Shown here piece after piece: positions 1 to 7,777 of a stretch of 64,000 nucleotides of DNA. Under the pieces are notes generated by a model. That model was not told the origin of the DNA. It searched no databases and saw only the letters and a program-made list of their open reading frames with translations. The number at the start of each line of letters is the position of its first letter. Position 1 is the first letter of the stretch. A program made the position numbers and the translations under genes. The DNA is from Pseudomonas sp. (GTDB lineage Bacteria > Pseudomonadota > Gammaproteobacteria > Pseudomonadales > Pseudomonadaceae), in contig NZ_JAUYNT010000020.1 of NCBI RefSeq assembly GCF_030698175.1, positions 124,001 to 188,000 on the forward strand, read 5' to 3'.

Positions 1-266
1 CGATGTTGCTGGCAATACAGGCCCAGCACCGGCCGCTGCTGAAAGTCGCGCAGCCCCAGCGGACGCAGTTCGACGCCCGGCTCATCCACCAGCAAAGCTT
101 CGGCCTGGGCGCGCTGTGCCGCCGGGATAAAGGCCACCGAGGGTTGTGCGGGCAGGCGGATATGCCGCGGCCCATTATCGGTCGCTAGCCAAAACTCGAT
201 CTGCGTCCCCGCCGGCGTATCCCGCCAATGCCGGGTCAGGACAAAACCCTGCTGTAACTCCACCAC
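1..266 (-). CDS. polB: DNA polymerase II, N-terminal part (cut by window edge)
   Basis: The minus strand encodes the first ~88 residues of a family B DNA polymerase and runs off the left edge. The N-terminus (QGFVLTRHWRDTP, then EFWLATDNGP and PSVAFIPAAQR) matches the conserved start of Pseudomonas DNA polymerase II as I know it. PolB is a damage-induced replicative-type polymerase with proofreading, acting in translesion synthesis and replication restart; only part of the N-terminal domain is visible, so no catalytic motif can be checked. The start is uncertain: GTG at 266 or 263 gives the usual N-terminus, and an in-frame TTG at 290 is possible. None has a clear ribosome binding site. Confidence 0.75.
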   Translation of the reverse strand, partial: MVELQQGFVLTRHWRDTPAGTQIEFWLATDNGPRHIRLPAQPSVAFIPAAQRAQAEALLVDEPGVELRPLGLRDFQQRPVLGLYCQQH

Positions 267-873
267 TGCAACCCCAAGGCTTCGCTTCAAGGAGGCGATT
301 GTACGTGGCATTGGTTGGATTGGTTGTGGGGGGCGTGGGCGGGGTGGCGGTTGTTGGGAATGGTTGGCCGCTCTCGACTCCAGTGCTCAGGCCTGGAGGT
401 GGCTCCAGCGCGGTTGTCGGCTTTGCAAACCAAGACTCGTTCGCTGGATCGGCAATGGCCGAGCGTTATAAGATTTTGTGATTATTATATTTTGTTGATT
501 TCGTCATGAGCTAATTGTTAGAGGGTGTGGTCGGTTTGTTGCTGATAGTTCTTCATTGCGATTCTTCGTTGTGTGTTTATGCTTTTTTAGTATGTGACGT
601 GCAGGCAGTGTTGTTGTATTAAATTGATAATGGACGGCGGCAAACTGCATCTACTGTTTGCTGTTAATTATGTGACTGATGGAGATATAACTGAAGGTGC
701 GCGGTGCCGGTGGGTTTGCGTGGGTTGCAGTCGATACAGTGGCAATTGCGCAGGTTGGGTCTAGTCCGGTGGGCATCGTCCGGTGAGTTAGCTGGGGTGT
801 CCGTGGTTTCTAATGATCAGGCGGTTCTGGCCGGAGGTAGCAAGACACGCTTGGGTTAGCGAGGGAAAACGAC
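267..873. other. 607-base stretch without a recognised gene
   Basis: This gap lies between the divergent polB and the small ORF at 874. It becomes AT-rich from about 470 to 690. A weak inverted repeat (GCAAAC around 650, GTTTGC around 656-662) is visible. The short open frames starting at 146 and 315 have no convincing ribosome binding site or recognisable protein. It presumably holds the two divergent promoters; I see no RNA gene. Confidence 0.4.
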
Positions 874-1194
874 ATGTATGCGCCTGACGAATTACATATT
901 TTGGCAGCGAGTGCAGGTCTGGATGATGATGAGATTACAGCGCTGTGGCAGCAGGCCCGCCAAGACGCGTTAGATGAGCTCGGCAGCAGCAGTCATCCGC
1001 AATATGATCACGAAACTAATCGACTCATGCTGCGCTCGATAGAGGATACGGCAACTGAAGATGTCCCCTTTAATTTAGTGCCCTGGGTTATGTTTGATAT
1101 CCATATGGGCGCTTTATATGTTGGTGCTCGGCGCGGTATTAAGACGGTCGGTTGTTATATAAAAGAGCATTTGCCTGGCAAGCATGCTGCGTGA
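874..1194 (+). CDS. Hypothetical protein, 106 aa
   Basis: A 106-residue soluble protein begins at an ATG preceded by GAGGG at a workable distance. It has no signal peptide, no transmembrane segment and no motif I recognise. The N-terminal half is acidic (residues about 15-60) and the C-terminus is basic, ending in KEHLPGKHAA. Codon use looks coding but is less GC-rich than the neighbouring genes. It stands alone, upstream of repeated sequence at 1308-1371. I cannot assign a function. Confidence 0.55.
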   Translation: MYAPDELHILAASAGLDDDEITALWQQARQDALDELGSSSHPQYDHETNRLMLRSIEDTATEDVPFNLVPWVMFDIHMGALYVGARRGIKTVGCYIKEHLPGKHAA

Positions 1195-1307
1195 TGCCCT
1201 TTACCCTGGTCTGCACGCGGCTCGCTGAGCAAGGTAAGCGTCCAACGGCCGAGGGCGGTTACTGCCAAGGGGGTAGGGGTATTCGCCGCAGAGAGCAACT
1301 CAGCGGC

Positions 1308-1371
1308 AAACGGTGGGCTGTTCGCTGTAAACGGTGGGCTGCTCGCTACGAATGGCGGACTGTTCGCTGCG
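1308..1371 (+). repeat. Three degenerate ~21-bp tandem repeats
   Basis: Three head-to-tail units occupy 1308-1328, 1329-1350 and 1351-1371, each of the form AAACGGTGGGCTGTTCGCTGT with a few substitutions. The third unit is the most divergent (GGCGGACTG instead of GGTGGGCTG). They lie in the gap between the 106-aa ORF and the cupin gene and do not encode an obvious product. They resemble the GTGGGCT-containing REP-like sequences elsewhere in the window. Confidence 0.6.
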
Positions 1372-1427
1372 CTCCTGAGTCCGCCCTACGTCCGCCCCAC
1401 GCTCACTTTCCACTCCCCACTCGGGGA

Positions 1428-1910
1428 CTACATTTTTTTGTTCCTAGGGTCGTCCGCCGGGTCGCGGAAATTGATCCCCCAGGGGCCCGTGCCGTGGAGC
1501 TGGAGCACGGTTTCCTGATCTCGACTGGCGGCGTACATCGACACGCCGGCGGGAATGATCAGGGTGTCACCCGGTTGATAGGCTTTGGCCTGGGCCGGAT
1601 CGAAGCTGTCGCCGGTGGCGAAGTAGAAGGTGCCCGAGATCACGGTGACGCGTTCGGTAACAGGATGGGTATGCACGCCGATTTTGGTGTTTGCCGGCAG
1701 CTTCAAACGCAGGGTAAAAGGCTCGGCAGTTTTCAGGTCACCTTCAATCACGGCCATCATCGCACCGGGTCCGACCGCCGGAGCCGCGGCCCACTTGAGT
1801 GCGGATGGCGTGGCGACAATCAACCCCGTGTCTTCGGCCAGGGCGGGGGAGGCTAGGAAGGCTGCGCTGAGCAAGGCCAGCGAAACAGCCACAGCTTTGT
1901 GGGTGTTCAT
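1428..1910 (-). CDS. Secreted cupin-domain protein
   Basis: About 160 residues. The N-terminal signal peptide (basic start, hydrophobic LALLSAAFLASPALA, cleavage after ALA) predicts export to the periplasm. The rest is a single RmlC-type cupin barrel. The motif around HTHPVTERVTVISGTFYF supplies the usual metal-binding histidines and glutamate, and the second cupin motif is PGDTLIIPAGVSMYAA. Substrate is unknown; family members include small dioxygenase-like and sugar-binding proteins. Two adjacent ATGs at 1913 and 1910 are both possible; 1910 has the better spacing from the AGGAAA ribosome binding site. No operon partner is evident. Confidence 0.8.
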   Translation of the reverse strand: MNTHKAVAVSLALLSAAFLASPALAEDTGLIVATPSALKWAAAPAVGPGAMMAVIEGDLKTAEPFTLRLKLPANTKIGVHTHPVTERVTVISGTFYFATGDSFDPAQAKAYQPGDTLIIPAGVSMYAASRDQETVLQLHGTGPWGINFRDPADDPRNKKM

Positions 1911-2068
1911 CATGGTTTCCTCATGTTTTTGGGAGGAGTGCAACAGAGGCAAACATGGCTTCCAGGCACAGGCGCAAAACCTGCGTGATCAAGCCATACA
2001 GATGACGGTAGTCGAATGTTGCGGCGCGGATATACCCATTGTGAACAGCGTTTATAACGCCTGCGTAG

Positions 2069-2096
2069 GGTGGAAAACCGCGCAGCGTTTTCCACC
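2069..2096. repeat. REP-like palindrome
   Basis: GGTGGAAAAC at 2069-2078 and GTTTTCCACC at 2087-2096 form a perfect 10-bp stem around an 8-nt loop. It sits between the cupin gene and the toxin-antitoxin pair, preceded by GTAG as in many Pseudomonas GTAGGGTGG-type repeats. Confidence 0.65.
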
Positions 2097-2189
2097 AATG
2101 GCCGAGCTGTACCCCTTCTCGCACAGCACGGCTGCGGTGCAATTGCATGGTTGTGTTATGTCTCCAATTGGATACACTGCAATCATGCT

Positions 2190-2466
2190 GTGATTCAGCA
2201 AACCGACACCTTTCAGGGCGCTACGTGATCTGCAAGCCAAGGCGGGCATCCTGCGGCGGCTTGGCCGCGCCCATGCGGGGAATTTGGGTGATGTGAAGTC
2301 TGTCGGGGATGGCGTGTCGGAAATGCGTGTTGATATTGGGCCGGGCTACCGGCTGTATTTCACCCGGCGCGGCGATGCGCTGATTTTACTGTTGTGTGGT
2401 GGCGATAAGTCGTCTCAGACACGCGACATTATGCTGGCCAAGCAGCTGGTAGGAGAGATTGAATGA
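2190..2466 (+). pseudogene. HigB/RelE-type toxin, apparently frameshifted
   Basis: The long C-terminal part (from about 2221) reads [16 protein letters not shown], then [33 protein letters not shown]. This is the conserved core of the Gp49/HigB-like addiction-module killer proteins, which are mRNA interferases or gyrase-independent growth inhibitors. Reading upstream in that frame meets TGA at 2191 with no ATG or GTG, whereas another frame starting at GTG 2190 encodes IQQTDTFQG, the usual N-terminus of this family. The two parts would join if two bases (family members often have a Trp here) were restored near 2219-2221. The gene ends by overlapping the antitoxin start (ATGA). An internal start near 2284 would leave only a 60-residue fragment. 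A sequencing indel cannot be excluded. Confidence 0.6.
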
Positions 2467-2753
2467 AACCCGTGATCACTGAGTTTGATCCGTCGGATTA
2501 CCTCGACAGCGACGCGATGATCGCCGAGTACCTATCTCAGGTGCTGGCTGCAGGTGACAGCGATGAACTGATTCGCGCCGTGGGCCATGTCGCCAAGGCA
2601 CGCGGCATGGCACAGATAGCCAAGGATTCAGGGCTGGGCCGGGCCAGCCTCTACAAAGCCTTCGCCCCCGGTGCAAAACCGCGTTTTGACACAGTGGTCA
2701 AGGTGCTGCATGCGCTGGGTGTTGAACTGAATGCCCAGCCGGTTCATGGCTGA
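2463..2753 (+). CDS. HTH-type addiction-module antitoxin
   Basis: 96 residues, starting at an ATG that overlaps the toxin stop codon, with AGGAGAG just upstream. The C-terminal half is a Cro/C1-type helix-turn-helix (about residues 47-85, including [20 protein letters not shown] and [16 protein letters not shown]). This is typical of the 'putative addiction module antidote' family that pairs with HigB-like toxins encoded immediately upstream. The N-terminal portion ([17 protein letters not shown]) is the toxin-binding type of segment. By family precedent it neutralises the toxin and represses the operon. It is intact although the toxin seems broken. Confidence 0.85.
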   Translation: MKPVITEFDPSDYLDSDAMIAEYLSQVLAAGDSDELIRAVGHVAKARGMAQIAKDSGLGRASLYKAFAPGAKPRFDTVVKVLHALGVELNAQPVHG

Positions 2754-2831
2754 GATGATGTTTTGTTTTTGCAAGGACAATAAGCAAAGGGCAAGACCAG
2801 CACCATCTCAGAAAATCCCCGGGCTACCTTG

Positions 2832-3224
2832 CTACGATCTGCGCCCACCAAGGCGCCCGGCCAGCGCTAGCCAGGCCAACAGCGGATAGCAAAAATAATG
2901 CAGGCCGAAGATCACCAAAGCCATGGGGCTGGGGTCGTCTTTAAACGCCATTAGCGCCAGCAAGCCCAGGTAGAGCAAGGCCAGCACGCCGCCGTAGACG
3001 CCGAGCAGGCGCAGCCGTTCGCCGGGCATTGGGGCGCGGCGCTGTTGCGCGAAAAACCACAGGGCCATGCCGCCGGCGACTGTGGCGGCAATCAGCAGGG
3101 TGGTCAGCACGCCGCCGAGCTTGCTGAAGGTGCGCAGCAGCAGGTTGAGCACTATGACGGCGGCGACCCCGCTTAGGGCCAGGCGGCTTACGGGGACGCG
3201 GTTTGCTGTGGCGGGCTCGTTCAT
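2832..3224 (-). CDS. Small membrane protein of unknown function
   Basis: About 130 residues from an ATG at 3224 with GGAG nearby; the longer open frame upstream is out of character and overlaps the next gene. Four hydrophobic segments are visible (around residues 16-34, 38-57, 73-92 and 104-122), so it is an inner-membrane protein. The short loops are basic. It lies 11 bases downstream of the dehydrogenase gene on the same strand and is probably cotranscribed with it. I do not recognise a functional motif. Confidence 0.65.
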   Translation of the reverse strand: MNEPATANRVPVSRLALSGVAAVIVLNLLLRTFSKLGGVLTTLLIAATVAGGMALWFFAQQRRAPMPGERLRLLGVYGGVLALLYLGLLALMAFKDDPSPMALVIFGLHYFCYPLLAWLALAGRLGGRRS

Positions 3225-3235
3225 CGGCTGTGCTC

Positions 3236-4066
3236 CTACAGGCTGCGATTGAGGCCAAAGCGTTTTTTTAAGCCGGCTTGCAGCAGGCGCTTGGGGATCA
3301 GGGCGGCCATTAGCGGCAGGGCGCGGCTGCCGTTGCCGAGGCGCAGCAGGCCGGGGCGTTTTTTGCTTTGTACTGCGGCCAGTACCTGACGGGCAAAGTG
3401 CTCGGCGGGGGTGGGGTGATCTTGGGAGGCGTTGGCGCGGGCGCGGATGCCGTCGCGGATCGGCCACCAGGGTGAGGCTTCATCGATCAGTTGTTCGGCT
3501 TGCTGGCTGGCATTGGCGCCAAAGCTTGAGGCAATCGCCCCAGGCTGGACTTCCATGACCTCGATGGCGAAGGGCGCCAGCTCCATGCGCAACGCGTCGG
3601 ACAGTGCATGCACGGCAGCTTTGGAGGCGCAGTAGGCGCCGGCGAACGGGGTGACCAGTACACCGGAGACGCTGCCGATATTGATCACCAAGCCACGGCT
3701 GCTGCGCAGCAGCGGGAATAGCGCGCGGGTGACGTCGACTATGGCGAATACGTTGGTCTCGAATTGGCGGCGCAGGGCGGGGGCGCCGCCATCCAGCAGC
3801 GGCCCCATGGCGCCGTAGCCGGCGTTGTTGATCAGCACATCGAGGCGCCCGGCTTCGAGTTGCAGGCGCATGGCCAATTGACTGACGGCCAGACTGTCGT
3901 TGACATCCAGGGCCACGCGGATAAAGCCGGCGGCGTTCAGCGCCGTAATGTCCTCGGCCTTGCGCGCGCTGGCCCAGACCTGATAGCCGGCCGCCTTGAA
4001 GGCATCGGCGAGGGCGCGGCCGATGCCGCTGGAGCAACCGGTAATCAAGGCGGTGGGCTGGGTCAT
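3236..4066 (-). CDS. Short-chain dehydrogenase/reductase (SDR)
   Basis: 276 residues with the full classical SDR signature: the nucleotide-binding TGCSSGIG at residues 9-16, NNAG at 80-83, a catalytic serine in the NIGSVSG segment near 132-134, and YCASK with Tyr145 and Lys149. The enzyme oxidises or reduces a carbonyl or alcohol with NAD(P)(H); the C-terminal substrate-binding region does not reveal the substrate. The length is normal for the family. It precedes the small membrane protein in a two-gene unit and is unrelated to the alginate genes that end about 200 bases to its right. Confidence 0.88.
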   Translation of the reverse strand: MTQPTALITGCSSGIGRALADAFKAAGYQVWASARKAEDITALNAAGFIRVALDVNDSLAVSQLAMRLQLEAGRLDVLINNAGYGAMGPLLDGGAPALRRQFETNVFAIVDVTRALFPLLRSSRGLVINIGSVSGVLVTPFAGAYCASKAAVHALSDALRMELAPFAIEVMEVQPGAIASSFGANASQQAEQLIDEASPWWPIRDGIRARANASQDHPTPAEHFARQVLAAVQSKKRPGLLRLGNGSRALPLMAALIPKRLLQAGLKKRFGLNRSL

Positions 4067-4232
4067 AGGAAGTCCTGTTGGGTGATTGGGCGAAGGTCGG
4101 TGCCGATTGTTGCAGAAACCCCCGGTCAGTAGCGCAATGCCTGCATAAAATTGGCTGCGCGGACATTGGCGTGATGGGTATCGCTGCGCTCAACCCATCC
4201 TACGATTAGGAACCGAGCCGGGACTACAACGC

Positions 4233-4266
4233 AAAAAACGCCCGGCCCTTGGTAGGGGCGGGCGTT
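4233..4266 (-). terminator. Terminator of the alginate operon
   Basis: On the minus strand an 8-bp GC-rich stem (AACGCCCG pairing with CGGGCGTT), with a further CCCT/AGGG pairing inside the loop, is followed by a run of six T. It begins 16 bases after the algA stop codon, as expected for a Rho-independent terminator closing the operon. Confidence 0.8.
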
Positions 4267-4281
4267 GCTTATTGCCAGGCT

Positions 4282-5727
4282 TTAACTGACCAGACTAAGG
4301 CTGGTTTGCAGTGGTTCGACGCTGCGGCCGTAGACGTCTTCCAGCCGCTCGATGTCGTCTTCGCCCAGGTAGCTACCCGATTGCACCTCGATGATTTCCA
4401 GTGGGATCTTGCCCGGGTTCGCCAGGCGGTGCACCGCGGTAATCGGGATGTAGGTGGACTGGTTTTCCGTGAGCAGGAAGGTCTTGTCGTTGCAGGTCAC
4501 CTGCGCGGTGCCCGACACCACAATCCAGTGCTCGGCGCGGTGGTGGTGCATTTGCAGTGACAGCTGGGCACCGGGCTTGACCGTAATGTGTTTGACCTGG
4601 AAGCGGCCGCCCATGTCCACCGAGTCGTAGGAGCCCCACGGGCGATAGACCTCGCAATGGGTCTGGGTTTCAGTGCGGCCTTGCTCGTTGAGGGTGTTGA
4701 CCAGCTGCTTGACCTCCTGCACCCGGTCCTTGTGAGCAATCATCATGGCGTCTTTGGTTTCCACCACCACGATGTCCTGCAGACCGATTACCGAGACCAG
4801 CTTGCCGTTGCCGTGCACCAGGCAGTTGAAACTGTCGCGCACCACCACGTCGCCCTGGGTGACGTTGCCGTTGCTGTCTTTCTCTTTTACATCCCACAGC
4901 GATGACCAGCAGCCGACATCGCTCCAGCCGGCGTCGAGGGGCACCACGCAGGCGCGTTGGGTTTTTTCCATTACCGCGCAGTCGATCGAATCATTTGGGC
5001 AGCACTCGAAGGTGGCCGCGTCGATGCTGATCTGTTCGCCGTCGTACTTGCTGCGTTCCAGCGCCAGCAGGCAGGTGTCGTAGATGTCCGGTTCGTGTTT
5101 CTTCAGCTCATCGAGAAAGCGGCTGGCGCGGAACAAAAACATGCCGCTGTTCCAGAAGTAATCGCCGGACTTAACAAACTCGGCGGCCTTTTGCGCATCG
5201 GGTTTCTCGATGAATTTAGCGACCCGGCTGATGCCTTCCGGCAGCAATGCATCGGCGGCGGACTTGATATAGCCATAACCGGTTTCCGGCTTGTTGGCCG
5301 GTACGCCGAACAGCACCAGCTCGCCATTTTCGGCGGCGATGGTAGCCAGCGCCAGGGCGCGCTGGAAAGCTTTGTGATCTTCCAGTACATGGTCGGCCGG
5401 CAGCACCAGCAGCAACTCGTCGCGGTCTTCGTTGAGCAGCTTCATCGCCGCAATGGCCACTGCTGGCGCGGTGTTGCGACCAAAGGGCTCAAGCACTATG
5501 GCCTGGGTCTCAAGCTTGAGGGCGCCGAGTTGTTCCTCAACGATAAAGCGGTGCTCGATGTTGCAGACAATCACCGGTGGTTGCACGCCGTCGAAGTTCA
5601 GGCGTTCGATGGTTTGCTGGAACAGGGTGTGATCGCCAGTCAGGGCGAGGAACTGCTTAGGGAACTGTTTACGCGACAGGGGCCAAAGCCGTGAGCCGCT
5701 ACCGCCTGACAAAATAATTGGAATCAT
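4282..5727 (-). CDS. algA: Mannose-1-phosphate guanylyltransferase / mannose-6-phosphate isomerase
   Basis: 481 residues, the usual length of AlgA. The N-terminal nucleotidyltransferase carries the pyrophosphorylase signature GGSGSRLWPLSRKQFPKQF at residues 8-26 and FIEKP in the middle. The C-terminal type II phosphomannose-isomerase cupin contains QMHHHRAEHW near residue 390. The protein performs the first and third steps of GDP-mannose synthesis (fructose-6-P to mannose-6-P, and mannose-1-P to GDP-mannose) in the cytoplasm; AlgC, which is not in this window, does the step between. It is the last gene of the operon, as in other pseudomonads, and its ATG is preceded by GGAGATACAGC. About 175 bases with a palindrome separate it from algF. 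Confidence 0.97.
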   Translation of the reverse strand: MIPIILSGGSGSRLWPLSRKQFPKQFLALTGDHTLFQQTIERLNFDGVQPPVIVCNIEHRFIVEEQLGALKLETQAIVLEPFGRNTAPAVAIAAMKLLNEDRDELLLVLPADHVLEDHKAFQRALALATIAAENGELVLFGVPANKPETGYGYIKSAADALLPEGISRVAKFIEKPDAQKAAEFVKSGDYFWNSGMFLFRASRFLDELKKHEPDIYDTCLLALERSKYDGEQISIDAATFECCPNDSIDCAVMEKTQRACVVPLDAGWSDVGCWSSLWDVKEKDSNGNVTQGDVVVRDSFNCLVHGNGKLVSVIGLQDIVVVETKDAMMIAHKDRVQEVKQLVNTLNEQGRTETQTHCEVYRPWGSYDSVDMGGRFQVKHITVKPGAQLSLQMHHHRAEHWIVVSGTAQVTCNDKTFLLTENQSTYIPITAVHRLANPGKIPLEIIEVQSGSYLGEDDIERLEDVYGRSVEPLQTSLSLVS

Positions 5728-5864
5728 GCTGTATCTCCTGGGTAGTGCGTAAGGTCGAGGTTTACGTGCTACTGCTGCTGCTCGAAGGTTCGGCGCAGCT
5801 TGGTTGTCTGTGCCAGCGCTGGCGCTGGGCTATGTCTTGGTTATGTGTCGCAGGCCCTGTTTCG

Positions 5865-5888
5865 TAGGGTGGGCTGAAGCCCACCCTA
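5865..5888. repeat. GTAGGGTGGGCT palindrome in the algF-algA gap
   Basis: TAGGGTGGGCT at 5865-5875 and AGCCCACCCTA at 5878-5888 form a perfect 11-bp inverted repeat with a 2-nt centre. It lies within the transcribed spacer between algF and algA and would form a stable mRNA hairpin. It belongs to the same GTAGGGTGGG-type repeat set as those at 2069 and 48363. Confidence 0.75.
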
Positions 5889-5903
5889 GCGATCCGCCTG
5901 TGG

Positions 5904-6566
5904 TTATTGGGTTGCGGCTGGGCGCTTGACCCACACCGGGGAAAACTTGCCAGCCGAGCCGGTGACGTACAGGCACACCGCCTCACCGCGCGCCAGGCTG
6001 ACGGGTTTTAGGTCGGCGACTTTTTCGGTGCCGCTAAACAAGGCCAATTTGACATTCAACGGGTTGATCTCCCGCTCGCCACGGCCCAGGGCTTTCACGT
6101 TGTCGACCACCGGAGTCTTGCCATCGGCGGTCTTCAGGCTCAGCTCGCTGTCGGTCAGGTTTTGTACCCGTAGCAGGGCTTTTTGCTTGTTCTTGAATGG
6201 CGGCTCTTCCACCAACTTGGGTGGGCTGCCGGGTAGGTTGACCAGGGTGTAGTACTGATCGGCGTTGAGCTTGACGGTCAGGCTTTGCGTGCCGAGTTTG
6301 GCGCTGTAGTCGCCACCGGGCAGGAAGCTGAAGTCGCTGCTGCCCAGGGGGCCGACATCGCTGAGTTGGGTGTTGCCGACGCTGGCGCTGACTTCCTGAT
6401 TGCCGGCGTTATACAGCCGCACGAAGGCCGAGCCCTTGGGTGCGCTGGGGCCGTAGAGGGCGGCTTCATCGGCCTGGACGTGCGCGGCCAGCAAGCCAAT
6501 CACTAAGAAGGCGCAGGTTTTGCGGATTGTGCGGCTGCCGCTGGCAGGGGTGATGGATTGCTTCAT
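5904..6566 (-). CDS. algF: Alginate O-acetylation periplasmic protein
   Basis: About 220 residues with an N-terminal signal peptide (hydrophobic FLVIGLLAAHVQA), so periplasmic. Position between algJ and algA, size and composition match AlgF, the fourth component of the alginate acetylation machinery with AlgI, AlgJ and AlgX. Its exact biochemical role is less well defined; it is thought to bridge or relay between acetylation proteins. The ATG at 6566 is preferred because GGAG lies nine bases upstream; the ORF could also begin at 6581. The C-terminus is adjacent to the palindrome preceding algA. Confidence 0.9.
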   Translation of the reverse strand: MKQSITPASGSRTIRKTCAFLVIGLLAAHVQADEAALYGPSAPKGSAFVRLYNAGNQEVSASVGNTQLSDVGPLGSSDFSFLPGGDYSAKLGTQSLTVKLNADQYYTLVNLPGSPPKLVEEPPFKNKQKALLRVQNLTDSELSLKTADGKTPVVDNVKALGRGEREINPLNVKLALFSGTEKVADLKPVSLARGEAVCLYVTGSAGKFSPVWVKRPAATQ

Positions 6567-6586
6567 CTTGATGTGCTCCATGGAAT

Positions 6587-7765
6587 TTAAGGCGTCGCCT
6601 GGATCGGCGTATGGGGTTTAGGGTTGGCGCTGGCGAGGCTTTCACCAGTGTCGCTTGAGGTTTTCAGTTGGCTGAGCCACTGCTGATCGAATTCGCTGAG
6701 GTCGCTGCTCATCGGCAGATAGCGCTCCGGGAACTCCCAGATCACCAGCTGCGGCGGTGAGTCTTTGAGGCCTGCGCTTTGCAGGTACTTGAGCATCGGC
6801 AACAACGGCCCGTGACCGTCCTCGGCGTAGTTGAGAACGTCGCTCCCCAGGGCCTGGCGCAACGCACCGAGAAAGTTCCAGCGTGGGTTGGCGCTGTAGC
6901 TGGTACCGACCAGCGCCACCGGCACTTGGCTGTCGCTGAACAGCTCGCCGTCGCCCGCCGCCGGCGTGGTCTGTTGCGCCGCGGTGCTGCGCTGTTGCAA
7001 CTGGTCGGGGGCTGGCAGCAGGTTGCTGAACAGCGGGTCGAGGGGTAAGAAGCGCGTCAGATCACCGTTGTACGCCTCGCTGGGCTGGTTCTCGGTGGTA
7101 AAGCGCTGTGGCTCGCCGCTGATCGGCATGTGCTGCTGGATCGCCAGGCTCAGGTTCTGCGCCACCACCTCGGCGCCATGGGGCGTCCAGTGGGTGTCGG
7201 TGCGCAAAAACACCGCTTCCCGTTGCTTCTCCTCGGTCAGGGCCGCGAGCAGATCCGGGGCGAAAATCCCTGCGTCTGCGGCGCCCTGGTGAAACTGCTG
7301 ATACAGCTGTTGCTGCAGGGCTACCGGTGGGGAACCGGCGATAAACTCAGGATAGAGCCGCGCCTTGGCGGGAATAATCGCCAGCACCAACTGCACCCCT
7401 TGGCGGGCCAGGTGGTTGCGCACGCCCTGAATCAACTGCCAGTTTTCCTGCAGATGTTGGGCGCTGTTGGCGACCGGTTTGAACTCCTCATCGCTGAATA
7501 ACCACTGCTCACGGCCGAGCACCACGCCGGGGCGGCCCTCGTTAAACAGTTGGTAATCCAGTGCGGCCCAGAGATTGGTGCCGAGGCGTTTGATCGGGAA
7601 TTTCTCGTCGTAGTGGGTTTCTGCCGCCTTGCTCCATTTGCCGTTGAGCACGCTGGTGTCGGCGGCAGTCGAGAAGCTGCGAAAGCTGCCCAGCGACCAG
7701 CCGCCCAAGCCCAGCAGCAGGCTGAGGAACAGGCCGATATAGAGGATGCGCAATGTTCGAGTCAT
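6587..7765 (-). CDS. algJ: Alginate O-acetyltransferase AlgJ
   Basis: 392 residues. One N-terminal hydrophobic segment (residues 5-25) anchors the protein in the inner membrane as an uncleaved signal or type II anchor. The periplasmic SGNH-like domain shows the catalytic Asp-x-His pair in FLRTDTHWTPHG near residue 190 and a serine-containing GTSYSANPRW further on. AlgJ takes part in acetyl transfer to mannuronate residues using acetyl groups delivered across the membrane by AlgI. It lies 12 bases after algI and 20 before algF, so the three genes form a tight acetylation block. AlgJ is homologous to the N-terminal domain of AlgX in this operon. Confidence 0.95.
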   Translation of the reverse strand: MTRTLRILYIGLFLSLLLGLGGWSLGSFRSFSTAADTSVLNGKWSKAAETHYDEKFPIKRLGTNLWAALDYQLFNEGRPGVVLGREQWLFSDEEFKPVANSAQHLQENWQLIQGVRNHLARQGVQLVLAIIPAKARLYPEFIAGSPPVALQQQLYQQFHQGAADAGIFAPDLLAALTEEKQREAVFLRTDTHWTPHGAEVVAQNLSLAIQQHMPISGEPQRFTTENQPSEAYNGDLTRFLPLDPLFSNLLPAPDQLQQRSTAAQQTTPAAGDGELFSDSQVPVALVGTSYSANPRWNFLGALRQALGSDVLNYAEDGHGPLLPMLKYLQSAGLKDSPPQLVIWEFPERYLPMSSDLSEFDQQWLSQLKTSSDTGESLASANPKPHTPIQATP

Positions 7766-7777
7766 GGTCGTCCCCAG

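Noticed and set aside
1152..1856. 234-residue plus-strand frame across the tandem repeats and the cupin gene
   Set aside because: It runs antisense to a convincing secreted cupin and through repeats, with no ribosome binding site.
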